Shown: piece after piece, positions 1 to 23,124 of the stretch
Layout of the letters: each line of letters starts with the position of its first letter
Position numbering within the stretch: position 1 is the stretch's first letter
Assembly: GCA_951799405.1 (NCBI GenBank)
Contig: OX637351.1
Span: 6,604,251 to 6,668,250 of the forward strand
Direction of reading: 5' to 3'
DNA length: 64,000 nt
Source: Agapetus fuscipes
Taxonomy: Eukaryota; Arthropoda; Insecta; Trichoptera; Glossosomatidae
Program-made: the position numbers and the translations under genes
Notes under the pieces: generated by a model
Seen by the model: only the letters and a program-made list of their open reading frames with translations
What the model was told of the DNA's origin: nothing
The model's database searches: none

Positions 1-90
1 ACAAAAAAATCATTGTAGAGCCAAGGGAGTGAGCCCATTAGAAAGAGCGGATTTTTCAAAGTAGGATAGCATTCATAACTCAATTGCTGG
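1..90. other. EFTUD2 intron flank left of the exon array
   Basis: Non-repeated sequence left of the 143-bp array, read as intron on the minus strand after the last exon copy. No exon is visible. The downstream exons of EFTUD2 must lie beyond the left edge of the window. Confidence 0.5.
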
Positions 91-13637
<13,547 letters not shown>

Positions 13638-15731
13638 TTTGATGATAAATGGACAATTTTATAGAACCCGGCTTCAGTATGAAAACAACGACGCTTGACG
13701 TATGTGTTTTACAATATACTCTGTGCACAGAGCCACAGAGTATATAGGTACCACTCTATGGCTTAGGGGTAGGTACGTACTTCGAAACCCCCTTCCTCGC
13801 CTTCTTACTTCCCTTCCATACATTCTGCGTATTGGACTTTGATCTTGTATGCATGTGTGTATTATACACGCGGCACGCGGGTACACTCACACCACTATAA
13901 TCATATATTATTATCTGCCATGATATTATTTATTAATATTATTATTATTGCTTAGGGCTGTCAAAATAAAACGCTTATATTTTGCACAATATTTATTTAT
14001 TCTAGAAAGATTAGTCATACAATCACAAAAATACACACTGTAAAGAAAAATATTAATTAAAAAACCTCAATGTAAAAAACACAAATGATATGGCAAAAAT
14101 AAACGTAGGTAAACAATCAAATAGGCACCTGTCTATTGTCAAGGACACTGGCATTCTGTATCTGTATTTCTTGCAAAAGTTTTGGATCCCTGATGATTGT
14201 CCCCTGATGATGGCCTGAGGACCGGAAATGTTTATAATATGAAATCTATACACTTTAATTTCACTTTCTTCGGCTCATCAGCCGACAGCCTTCAAGGCTC
14301 AGGGACACCTGCACCACTCTGCCTTGTGCTGCTTCCCTCCATAGTCGCCTCATTCCCAAAACTTCGGCGTTGGCTTCGACGTTCTCTGCCCACCGCATCC
14401 TACGTCCCGAGTGGTCTAACGCCTGAGGGGGCACCATCCAAGACAGTTCTGATGATCCTGGAGTCTTCTGCACGTGTTACGTGTCCGGCCACTGGAGTCT
14501 TCTTGATTTCATTAATCTCTACACTCTTCAATAATAGTGAAAATACAACAGTTAATTTCAAATACGCTTGAAGTTTGTGGCGCCCATAGAGTAGGGTGGC
14601 GCCCCGCGCCAAAATCCTACACACAGTTCAACCATCATTATAAAATATTTTTTCATCAGTTTTTTTTTAATAAAAAATGAGCAATTTAATAAATACTAAA
14701 CAAAATAAAGTTTATTGGCGCTTAAACTCTTTTTTTACATGAATAACAGTAAATATAAATTATTAATTCAAATTTATTTACGCTCATTCTGATTTCAGTT
14801 TAAAAAACGACCTCTTCCCCTTCCTCCTTACTCATAACCATACATTCCGCGTACCATAGATCGATTACAATATGGCTTCCGAATTATAAAACAGGGTAAC
14901 CAGTAGCAAAATACTTGTGAACGGGGTCCTCTGTGTTTCAATACATAACCTCAAAATGGATTGTAGTAAAGTGATACCAGTCGTAAAAATATATGGGGAG
15001 AAATACTGAGTAGGTATTTATGGATGGAGTCGTGACAAAGTTCTCGAAAAAATTGTGACGTAATCCCACCAGGTTGATAAGTACTTAAATTAACAACAGC
15101 TTAACGTTTTTGATTTAAGTTGCCTAGCTGGACGACACTATTGGTGAGGGAACTAAAATGTTGCAACTTTGTAAAAAGAAGTTTTTATATTATTTTTAAT
15201 ATTTTCCAGTAAATTGATGAGAAAATGTTTTCAAAAGAATAATTAATGAATGAATACGTGTTTTTATTGAATGAATGATTTGGTAAATACTGCAAATATA
15301 AGTAAAAAAAATATTTGATTGGTGACTTTTATTTTATAATTTTAATACCTGACGATGATTATAAATCAAAAACGTAAAACAGTGTTTAATTGGAATCTTA
15401 AAGATTAACAAATGATTGAATATGAATTTTCAGTATTAATACACAAACAATAAGTACAAAATATAAAAAAAAAAATACATTGAGAGTCAATAAAGTTGTT
15501 TTTTACTTTTACAAAAAAAAATATTTGAATCACCTTAAACCGTTTCATAAGACCCTTTACAATCGAAAATTCTTAAAATTATAATAGTGAGTGGAGTAGT
15601 ATTTTCAGGTTTAATGATATATTGTATCTAGGTACATTATTATTGATCAAACAAAATTTACACAGGGTTAACTCTTTTGTTTAAAAAAGTATTATTTTAC
15701 TTGAGTAGATTATAAGTGAAGTAATTTTAAT
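13638..15731. promoter_or_regulatory. Divergent EFTUD2-ARL16 intergenic region
   Basis: About 2.1 kb between the start codons of EFTUD2 (minus) and ARL16 (plus). It must contain both promoters, but no TATA or initiator can be assigned with confidence. A short inverted repeat TACTCTGTG...CACAGAGTA lies at about 13718-13742. 14275-14625 is a LINE fragment; 14640-15731 is AT-rich with no other feature recognised. Confidence 0.4.
14275..14625 (-). mobile_element. LINE 3' coding fragment (RTE/Jockey-like)
   Basis: On the minus strand it reads AGHVTRAEDSRIIRTVLDGA, then a frame break, then RMRWAENVEAN. This is the usual C-terminal GHV.R...GRP..RW.D.V motif of LINE polyproteins. The same segment recurs at 54495-54600. 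Confidence 0.7.
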
Positions 15732-17359
15732 ATGGCACAGATGCCTGATATCATTTTAACACCAATCTCCACACTATGTTTGGGTCCATCCAACACCGGA
15801 AAAACTATGCTGATTAAAAAACTGCAAAGGGTTGAAGAGATTGACAACACCTACAGTTCTGTGCCCACAATAGGAACTAACATTTTCAGAATCAACACAC
15901 CGGAGAAGGGGAAGCACACTTGCATGTATGTGAGAGAAATTGGAGGAGAAATGTCCCAGCTGTGGCGACATTATTACGACAACGTGAAGAAGGTGATCTT
16001 CGTGGTGGACACTTCAAATCTATGTCAGATTTCTGCGGCTGGAGTGATGCTTTACACACTGCTGGCGGAACCAAAATTAAGGTTTTGCAAGGTTGGTTAA
16101 AATAATTTTTATCCCTACTTATATAATAATAATATTAGGATGATTTATTTGGTGAGCGCTGTTTTCGTGTGTATCACACCTCAAGAGCCCTCTGTGAGCT
16201 TGGTCGTCACTGTAGAAAGTGCCAATTTTCAAGCAAGACCCAGATGTTGTAAGGTTGGTTGGACCTTTCAGGGACCGGTCTTTGGCAAAGGTTTATGAAT
16301 TTTTTCAACCCAGCGAAGAGCACATTTGGAAATATAAATAGTACCTATATTTTGTGCTCTGCTGGGATTCGAATCCACAAACTTCCATTTACGAGTCCGA
16401 AGTGTTGCCACTGGACTACGGACCGGTCCAAGAAATGCCAACACCACGCGGTGTACCTAGCGGTCACCCATCCAAGTTGCATCCGCGCCCAATGTTGCTT
16501 GACTTCGGTGATCTGTCGTTGACCTAGGATGATAGATGACCGTAGATCTAGGATGCTATCTGTAATAATCCATAATCTAAATTGCAAAGATATCGTTATG
16601 ATTTTGGTTGGGTCCTTTTTAATTAAACTGCAATTATTTATTTTAACAGAATTTATTTTACACCGTCTGGTTCACAGTTTACAATAATTGATAATCTCTG
16701 CGTATATGGTATTCACGTCCGAATGTTGGATGCAACTAATCTACTGATCCCCTCCGCACCACTGCAACCCGTATATATAGCTACAAAAGAGACCAATCTT
16801 GCATGTTCTAGATTATACTAGAAAGCTGTTCCACCACCATGATGGATCATATTGGACTGTTGTACACACCTGTATAGGCGCACATAGGCACTTCAAATTC
16901 ATAGTTTGAAACACTACCACCATCATACTAGAGCCAGATTGTTCTATACACTATGTATGCATGGACAGGCGCATGTAGGTACTTCATGCTCGTAATAAAA
17001 TGTTAACATTTAAAATTCATATCATTAAATGCATGCCCACAAACCGACACATGTAAGTTTGCGCTTACAAAGGAGCAGGGATTGGAGAGAGAGTTGTCCT
17101 ATTTTGGAGTGGTTTGAACCATCTACGTTCTTATTGGTATAATTGTTTACCATTGCAGTTTCTCCTGGTGCTGTCCAAGATGGATGTGGCTTACAGACAG
17201 ATGAGGAACGAGGCGCTGCTGATGCTGCAGTTCAAGAGGCTGCAGAAGGAGGTCAGGCAGGGCATCACCATCCTGGAGGCTTCGGCTATGGACGGGGAGG
17301 GCATAGACACGCTGCACGAGTGGGTCACGGGTATCAAGAAAGTCGAAGCTATCTACTGA
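15732..17359 (+). CDS. ARL16: ARL16-like ADP-ribosylation-factor-like GTPase
   Basis: Small GTPase of the ARF family; mammalian ARL16 is linked to ciliary and Golgi traffic. Two exons, 15732-16091 and 17159-17359, joined in phase (donor AAG|GTTGGT, acceptor GCAG|TTTCTC), give 186 residues. The P-loop GPSNTGKT is at residues 18-25, the switch region at PTIGTN (45-50), REIGG (68-72) stands where most ARFs have DxGGQ, SKMD (126-129) replaces NKxD, and ASAM is at 161-164. Residue 2 is Ala, so there is no myristoylation site, as in ARL16. Start chosen as the first ATG of the open frame, 13 residues before the beta-1 strand. The intron holds a 5S-like segment, a SINE-B and a split family C copy. 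Confidence 0.85.
16133..16435 (-). mobile_element. SINE-B copy in ARL16 intron
   Basis: Minus strand: tRNA-like head (box A TAGTCCAGTGGCAACA, box B GGATTCGAATCCCA), body CTGGGTCTTGCTTGAAAATTGG, 3' end ACAGCGCTCACCAAATAAAT followed by ATT repeats. It is contiguous on its 5' side with the 5S-like segment. Confidence 0.85.
16437..16517 (-). other. 5S rRNA-derived segment fused to SINE-B
   Basis: About 80 bases read on the minus strand GATCACCGAAGTCAAGCAAC, then GGGCGCGG, then ACTTGGATGGGTGACCGC and finally ACACCGCG...GTTGGC. This is the internal promoter region and 3' half of an insect-type 5S rRNA. The first 40 or so bases of 5S are missing. It abuts the tRNA-like head of SINE-B on the same strand, so it is either a composite SINE head or a 5S pseudogene beside a SINE. 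Confidence 0.8.
16568..17062 (-). repeat. Family C copy split by about 400 bp
   Basis: The C end at 16568-16592 resumes at 17000 (TTAACATTTAAAATTCATAT). The intervening 16593-16999 is an unclassified insert that holds two degenerate copies of a 60-70-bp unit (family G) also seen at 27790-27885 and 54960-55025. Confidence 0.55.
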
Positions 17360-17377
17360 TCTTCTCCTTGGTTTAAG

Positions 17378-17460
17378 CGTTGCTATGGCCAAGAGTAAAG
17401 TTGCTGATGTCGACTAGAGTATTTGAAATAAAATAACACTGGTTTGACTCCTGTCGACCG
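17378..17460 (+). mobile_element. tRNA-Leu/Ser-like SINE head (family L) in ARL16 3' UTR
   Basis: GCTATGGCCAAGAG...GGTTTGACTCCTG looks like a decayed long-arm tRNA. It aligns with 32957-33045 (TTATGGCCGAGG...GGTTCGATCCTC), including the shared GTATTTG-AATA-AATAACA stretch. Confidence 0.6.
17427..17432 (+). terminator. Likely ARL16 poly(A) signal AATAAA
   Basis: First AATAAA after the ARL16 stop codon, 68 bases downstream. It lies inside the SINE-L-like segment, so the signal may be donated by the repeat. Confidence 0.55.
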
Positions 17461-17935
17461 CCCAAGAAAACATAAAATTTGACACGTAAAAACATGTTTT
17501 GTATGACTACACAACTGCGCTTTACAGGACTGAGACAAAAGTGGTAGATAGTATGTATCAATGCAGTAAGTTAGTTTCCGCTCCTCTATGTTATTACTCA
17601 ACGATTTAAGATTTGCCTATTGTGGAACTCCTTCCTGTGATGCAGAAGACTAGCTGTTCTTCCATCTCTTGGGTGGTCGGCCTGGTGAAAGCTGGCCGTC
17701 TGACATTTTGTGTCTCTTCTTACTCCGTCTGTCTCTGTATGTCCTCAATGTCACACATGCCTCTTCAACATTAAAATTGCAGTACGAAATGCGTTTTGAT
17801 TTATAAATTTTATTTATAAAACATATACAAAATTGTTATAAAAAGTGTGATTTGAACAATATATAAATTAAAATGTAGACATATTTAACATTCAAGATTC
17901 CCCCTCCATGAGCAACTTAGATTGTAGAAATAAAA
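17461..17935. other. Intergenic, possible LINE scrap
   Basis: No gene. About 17625-17760 reads on the minus strand GRPPKRW-like codons (ACCAGGCCGACCACCCAAG) that resemble an RTE-type LINE C-terminus, but the frame is broken. Confidence 0.3.
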
Positions 17936-18335
17936 TGCAACTAAGCTACACATTAAGTGTAACTTCTTGCTTGCGTTATCCCCGAAGGGATCGCATGTGG
18001 CGATTCGGGACCTATTTATTTTTAAGGGTAAGGGGGCTGGCCTTACACCAACCACTTCCAGTTGAAGTGGGGGTTTCCCAGCTCCCGGGGGGGCTGGTTC
18101 TCATTTCTTGTGAAGGCTGAGTAAACCTTGAGATCGAACCCTTGCTCCCGGCATGGAATGCAAGCATTCTACCAATTGAGCTATCAACCTCTTTACAAGC
18201 TTGATCATCGTCGCTACAAAGCGCCAATTCTCAAGCAAGACCCAGTTGCTGTAAGACTGGATGGACCTTTGGTGACCAGTCATTGGTAAAGCTTTATGAA
18301 TTTTTCAACCCCGCGAAGAGCAAATTTGTTAATAT
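17936..18335 (-). mobile_element. B+A dimeric SINE, right part, interrupted by the LTR element
   Basis: 17936-18190 is SINE-A (with the head-body junction deleted as in the other two full dimers). 18191-18335 is the SINE-B 3' body. The remaining B head is at 25596-25690 on the other side of the LTR retrotransposon. Removing 18336-25595 plus one ATAT copy restores the canonical SINE-B sequence across the junction. Confidence 0.85.
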
Positions 18336-18852
18336 TGTTACGAAATTAGGGTTCAATTGTCTTCAAATTAAAAATACACAGGTCTTCTTCAATAGTTATT
18401 TATTTTACACAGTTACAAAATTTATTTTTCACACTACTTTCTCGATTATTCCACTTGGTTTTGGTTCACTGATCAGATGACTTCGATGTGTTTGTAAGTC
18501 TCTATGATACTGCCCCGCTCTGCAGGCCATTCGCACCTTTATACTCTGTAGAGCAGTATGATCTAGAACTAAAGTCGCCAGACGGTTCCAGAGTAATTAT
18601 TACTTCTCGATGTTTCACGTACTACCTAGACACAACCAAAATCCTACCTACCAATGCAATACAGTATTCCTATAATTATAACAAATACCTACTTAGCCTA
18701 GAGAATTCTACACTTATACACAATTATCGATCCTACCTACCTATACCTATGAGGACTCTTATAACTATAACTACCCATACTTATTTCAATATTTATATTT
18801 ACATAACACTATAACTACCCATACTTATTTCAATATTTATATTTACATAACA
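18336..18852 (-). repeat. 3' LTR
   Basis: 517 bp, identical by eye to 25079-25595 (constant offset 6743). The near-terminal part contains a direct repeat of ACTATAACTACCCATACTTA. Confidence 0.95.
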
Positions 18853-18866
18853 CTACCCCCCACCTA
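18853..18866 (-). promoter_or_regulatory. Polypurine tract, overlapping the pol stop codon
   Basis: Minus strand GGTGGGGGGTAG ends exactly at the 3' LTR border. It encodes the last Gly codons and TAG stop of pol, so the plus-strand primer site is embedded in the coding end. Confidence 0.8.
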
Positions 18867-21800
18867 GACTGTTTCGTCCCGGAACAGTCTTGACTCTGTG
18901 TAGGTAGGGGCATGCTGATCCACGTCGACACCCTGTGGTCAGGAAGAAGTGGCAGTCCACGGATTTCTCCCCACTGGCTCTCGGCTGCGCTTGCTCGCAG
19001 CACACCATGACGCTGATGCCGACTCCCGAGAACACTGCTTCAATCATACTCCGGATTATCCGCCAGTCTCGATTAGCGCGGCCGCCACCCATCTTCGGTA
19101 TTGCCAGACGCGCCTGCTGATCCTCCAACATGTAGTCACGCAGCTCAACAAGGCCGTCCCACAATGCCTTGTAGTCCTCTTCCAGGTTGCTGGAATCCGG
19201 GACAACCAGGCAGTATGCTTGTTGACGCCCCTTCGGTAGTCTCAGAGCTCTTCCTTGCGGGCTGCTCGAGGGTTGCGGTTCTCCGAATTTGTATCGGAAG
19301 ACCCGTGCAATTCCTCTAGACATATCTAGATCTTCCGGTACACTGCATGCCAGTGTGTGGTCCCTAGTGACCTCAAATAAGTCCTTGTGGACTTCTGTGG
19401 TCACTCCATGGCGAAACTTCTGCCCTGCCTTCGCGTTCTCCCAAAACGTCTCAAAGGCTGGTGATCTTTCGGATGCGACGCACTGTCGTACTTTTTGGGC
19501 TGGTTGGTCATCATTATCGCCTAGGTATGGTGAGAGGCGATTGTAGTGCACGACCCTTGGTTTTCCGTTTGGTCTCTTTTTTATGCGGTAGACCACATCG
19601 TTGATGCGCTCCAAGATCTCGTACGGCCCGTCCCAGGAACGCTGAAGTTTCGGACAGTATCCTTGGCGCCTCTTGGGGTCAAAAAGCCACACCCAGTCAC
19701 CAGCTTTGTACCCCATGCTGTCAGCTCTGGTGTCATAGCGCTCCTTCATTTGATCGCTGGCTTCCCCGATGTTCATGCGGACCTGATCATGGATGTCATC
19801 CAGCCTCCTGCGAAGGTCTGTCACATAGTCTTCTCCGGCTAGGTCTTCACCTGGTTTGCAGCCAAATTTGAGATCACAAGGAAGTCGCATTTCTCGCCCA
19901 AACAGTATGCTGCTGGGAGTCTTCTTCGTCGTTTCCTGAACAGCCGACCGGTAAGCCAATAAGAACAAAGGCAGATGTCGGTCCCAGTCCCGCTGATGGC
20001 TGGACACTACTTTGGCTAAGTACCTCCCCACGGTACGGTTCATCCTTTCCACCATTCCATCAGACTGTGGATGTAGCGCAGTGGTCCTGGTCTTGTAGAT
20101 CCCTAGCCGCTCACACATTTGCTGGAAGATAGCAGCTTCAAAGTTCCTTCCCTGATCAGAATGTAATTCCAGGGGTACGCCAAACCTGCTGATAAATTCG
20201 GTAACTAGAACTTCAGTCACGGTTACGGCCTCTTGGTTAGGGATTGAGTAAGCTTCCACCCACTTGCTGAAGTAATCCATCACCACCATGATGTACTTGT
20301 TACCCTTCTCAGTTGTAGGAAATGGGCCAGCTATGTCGATGGCAATTCTTTCAAAGGGGCTGCCAACGTTGTACTGACGCATTGGTGCTCGCCTTTTCCT
20401 TTGCGGTCCATTGGCCGTTGCACAGGTTACACATTTTCGACACCAATCTTTGACGTCTTCGCTGCAGTTGATCCAGTAAAATCGCTCTTTCACTTTCTCC
20501 AGCGTCTTCTTAACGCCTAGATGTCCTCCAGAAGTTCCTCCATGCAGCAGTCCAAGGATTTCCGGTACTCGGCTCCTCGGAACGAGGGTTTGCTTTCTTC
20601 TAAGTGTGCCGTCTTCCTTCTCGATCTTTCGTTTCAGAAACCCTCCTTCTATCACTATGGATCCCCATTGAGCCCAATAAGCCTTGACAGTTGGTGATAA
20701 GGGGGCGAGTTTTTCCCAGGTTGGCCTTTCTCCTTCTCGCGCCCATTCCATCACATACTTCAAGTCCGGATCATTCAGTTGGTCTTGCGCCAATTTTTCA
20801 TCTTGCCAGTCCTCATCTTCGGTGGTCGTCCTTTGGACAATTGCTACCTTGTCCTCCATCTTGCTGCAATGTTTGCAGTCACTGGCGCATGGTCGTCTGG
20901 ATAATGCATCCGCATTTCGATGAAGCGTGCCAGGTCTATGTTCGGAGTCATAATCATACTCCTGGAGCCTTTCAATCCATCTAGCCACTTGCCCTTCTGG
21001 GTTTTTGAATTTCAGAAGCCAAACCAGTGCAGCATGATCAGTCCGTAGTGTGAATTTTCTCCCGTACAAGTATTTGCGGAAGTGTTCCACTGATTTTATC
21101 ACGGCAAGAAGCTCTCGTCTGGTCACGCAATAATTTCGTTCTGGCTTGGAAAGCACTTTACTGAAGTAACCCAGAACAGTCTCATGCCCATCCTGTATTT
21201 GGGAAAGGACGCCTCCTATCCCCACATTACTAGCGTCGGTATCCAGGATGAACTTTCCATCTTTTCGTGGGTAGCTCAAGATGGGGGCACTTGTTAATCT
21301 TCCCTTAAGCTCTTCAAATGCTTGTGCGCAGGAATCACTCCAATGGAAGCGAGTGTTTTCTTCCGTAAGCTTGGTGAGCGGTTTTGCAATGTCCGCAAAT
21401 CTTGGCACAAACCTCCTGTAATAAGTGCACAGCCCCAGGAAACTCCTAGTTTCATGTTTGTCCTTCAGCACGGGCCAGTCTCTTACTGCCTTGATTTTGG
21501 CAGGGTCAACTTCAACTCCACGTTGAGAAACTATGTGTCCCAGGTAATTTACTTGTTTCTTGAACAGGTTACACTTTTTCGGGTTGAGCTTCAGTCCAGC
21601 GTCTTGTAGTCGCCCGAAAACTTGCTCCAGATTTCTCAACTGATGGTTGAAGTCCTTTCCCAGGATGATTATGTCATCCAAGTATACCAGGCAGGTTTCC
21701 CATGATAGTCCTCGCAGCACATTCTCCATCAGCCTTTCAAACGTGGCGGGGGCATTGCATAAGCCAAATGGCATCACGGTGAACTGCCAAAGTCCAGATC

Positions 21801-23115
21801 CAGTCGAGAATGCAGTTTTCTCCTTATCTTTGGCATCCAATTCAACTTGCCAGTAGCCACTTTTCAGGTCCAATGTGGAAAAAATGGTGCATCCTGCCAA
21901 TGTGTCCAAGGTGTCATCAATCCTTGGCAGAGGGTAACTATCCTTTTTCGTAACATCGTTGAGCAGTCTGTAGTCCACACAAAATCTCGTGGTACCATCC
22001 TTCTTTTTCACCAGTACCACCGGGGATGTCCAAGGGCTACTTGATGGTTCTATGATGCCATCCTTGCTCATGTCTTTGATGATCTTGTCAGCTTCTTCCC
22101 GCTTTGCAAAGGGTAGTCTTCTTGGAGCCTGTTTTATTGGTCTCGCTTCTCCGGTGTCTATGCTATGTCGCACTACCTTGGTTCTTCCCAGACGGCCATT
22201 AGAGTCCTCGAAAATGTTCTGGTAGCGGCAGATCAAACTCCTCACTCTCCGTTTGTTTTCCTCGGTTAGACCTTGGGAAGCGTCGTGGACCAGGGCTTCC
22301 AATTGTGTTGACAATTTGTTTCCTTCGCATGACATGTTTGTCATCTGTTGCACAATGGAAGTTATCCTCTCACATCTGCCCAAAACAAAACCTTCATTCA
22401 TTTTAACTGGGTAGCTGTTCACATTCATGATCTTGACAGGAATGGTCTCCTTTGCGCGAATCACTGTTCTTGCCACCATGACTCCTTTGTTAACATTGTC
22501 CATGTTCTCCGGTTCTATCATACAGATTTGGTCATTTGTACTACTGGAATCCAGGCGGGCACTCACTATCATCTCGGATCGCCCCTTCACTTCGGTATTC
22601 TTGGCTAGGATAACACGTGCAGCCAGTTCTTTCCGTCTTTGCAGGATGACTTCTTCATTTCCAATTTTAATGGACCCTTTCTTTAAATTTAAACTGCACC
22701 CAAATCTGTCCAGTATGTCCATTCCCAATATAACGTCTTCTTCAATGTTGGCCACCAACGTCCGATGATCAAAAGTGGTGCTGCCAATTTGGAAGGTGGC
22801 AATCGTCTCCCCATACACCTGTGCTGACTCTCCCGTGGCGGTGTGCAGAGACCACTTTGTTGGTGCAATCTGCTTACCTCGTGCCACTATGTCGCGTCTC
22901 AGAATTGTCCTGGTTGCTCCCGTGTCCACTAGTAGTTCACGAGTTACTCCATCTATTATGCCATTGATAAAAATGCTGCTGGCTTTTCCTCTCACGGTTG
23001 CGACAGTAGCAGCAGATTTCAGGGCCTCTCCAGCGTGGGTCAACGGTTGCCCCTTCCCATTAACCCTTTCTAGTTTTCCGCAGCCTGTTTTCTGGGTTTC
23101 TGAGGCTTGGGACAC
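18853..23115 (-). CDS. Pol polyprotein with C-terminal macrodomain and CCCH finger
   Basis: 1420 codons counted from a GTG at 23115; probably expressed by -1 frameshifting from gag, since a stop lies just upstream and no ATG fits. Domains in order: aspartic protease DTGA (64-67); reverse transcriptase with FSTLDLKSGYWQ and YLDD (478-481); RNase H DTDAS (625-629); integrase zinc ligands H858, H865, C895, C898; integrase core D927, D987, E1023 (D-x35-E); GPY/F-like DGPYEIL (1162-1168). A typical Ty3/gypsy Pol ends soon after this. Here residues about 1236-1373 resemble the TARG1/OARD1 macrodomain (DLFEVTRDHTLA, RGIARVFRYKFG, IPKMGGG), and 1388-1406 form a C-x7-C-x5-C-x3-H zinc finger. No frameshift or internal stop. 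Confidence 0.95.
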   Translation of the reverse strand: MSQASETQKTGCGKLERVNGKGQPLTHAGEALKSAATVATVRGKASSIFINGIIDGVTRELLVDTGATRTILRRDIVARGKQIAPTKWSLHTATGESAQVYGETIATFQIGSTTFDHRTLVANIEEDVILGMDILDRFGCSLNLKKGSIKIGNEEVILQRRKELAARVILAKNTEVKGRSEMIVSARLDSSSTNDQICMIEPENMDNVNKGVMVARTVIRAKETIPVKIMNVNSYPVKMNEGFVLGRCERITSIVQQMTNMSCEGNKLSTQLEALVHDASQGLTEENKRRVRSLICRYQNIFEDSNGRLGRTKVVRHSIDTGEARPIKQAPRRLPFAKREEADKIIKDMSKDGIIEPSSSPWTSPVVLVKKKDGTTRFCVDYRLLNDVTKKDSYPLPRIDDTLDTLAGCTIFSTLDLKSGYWQVELDAKDKEKTAFSTGSGLWQFTVMPFGLCNAPATFERLMENVLRGLSWETCLVYLDDIIILGKDFNHQLRNLEQVFGRLQDAGLKLNPKKCNLFKKQVNYLGHIVSQRGVEVDPAKIKAVRDWPVLKDKHETRSFLGLCTYYRRFVPRFADIAKPLTKLTEENTRFHWSDSCAQAFEELKGRLTSAPILSYPRKDGKFILDTDASNVGIGGVLSQIQDGHETVLGYFSKVLSKPERNYCVTRRELLAVIKSVEHFRKYLYGRKFTLRTDHAALVWLLKFKNPEGQVARWIERLQEYDYDSEHRPGTLHRNADALSRRPCASDCKHCSKMEDKVAIVQRTTTEDEDWQDEKLAQDQLNDPDLKYVMEWAREGERPTWEKLAPLSPTVKAYWAQWGSIVIEGGFLKRKIEKEDGTLRRKQTLVPRSRVPEILGLLHGGTSGGHLGVKKTLEKVKERFYWINCSEDVKDWCRKCVTCATANGPQRKRRAPMRQYNVGSPFERIAIDIAGPFPTTEKGNKYIMVVMDYFSKWVEAYSIPNQEAVTVTEVLVTEFISRFGVPLELHSDQGRNFEAAIFQQMCERLGIYKTRTTALHPQSDGMVERMNRTVGRYLAKVVSSHQRDWDRHLPLFLLAYRSAVQETTKKTPSSILFGREMRLPCDLKFGCKPGEDLAGEDYVTDLRRRLDDIHDQVRMNIGEASDQMKERYDTRADSMGYKAGDWVWLFDPKRRQGYCPKLQRSWDGPYEILERINDVVYRIKKRPNGKPRVVHYNRLSPYLGDNDDQPAQKVRQCVASERSPAFETFWENAKAGQKFRHGVTTEVHKDLFEVTRDHTLACSVPEDLDMSRGIARVFRYKFGEPQPSSSPQGRALRLPKGRQQAYCLVVPDSSNLEEDYKALWDGLVELRDYMLEDQQARLAIPKMGGGRANRDWRIIRSMIEAVFSGVGISVMVCCEQAQPRASGEKSVDCHFFLTTGCRRGSACPYLHRVKTVPGRNSLGGG
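18898..18954 (-). other. CCCH zinc finger at the Pol C-terminus
   Basis: Residues C1388, C1396, C1402 and H1406 have spacing C-x7-C-x5-C-x3-H with the RRGSACPYLH signature common in RNA-binding CCCH fingers. RNA binding is inferred from the family. Confidence 0.75.
18997..19410 (-). other. TARG1/OARD1-like macrodomain in Pol
   Basis: Pol residues about 1236-1373. Seen: VHKDLFEV at the first strand, LACSVPEDLDMSRGIARVF at the ADP-ribose loop, KFG helix end, IPKMGGG at the second glycine loop, W1351, then MIEAVFSGVGISVMV as the last helix and strand. All align by eye with human TARG1 (GDLF, GAGIAVLFKKKFG, MPRIGCG, QWENV). The residues I recall as catalytic in TARG1 (K84, D125) are not obviously kept: D125 aligns with Ala1347, with D1350 nearby. 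It may bind rather than cleave ADP-ribose. Alignment is by eye. Confidence 0.75.
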
Positions 23116-23124
23116 TTGGTGCTA
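23070..23124 (-). promoter_or_regulatory. gag-pol overlap, -1 frameshift region
   Basis: Pol opens after an in-frame TAG at about 23122-23124 and is in the -1 frame relative to gag. The last gag codons GCG GAA AAC TAG give the heptamer GGAAAAC directly before the stop. It is not a perfect X-XXY-YYZ site, so it is only a candidate slip site. Confidence 0.6.

Noticed and set aside
18488..18814. 108-codon frame in both LTRs
   Set aside because: Lies wholly within the LTR on the strand opposite to the element; no motif.
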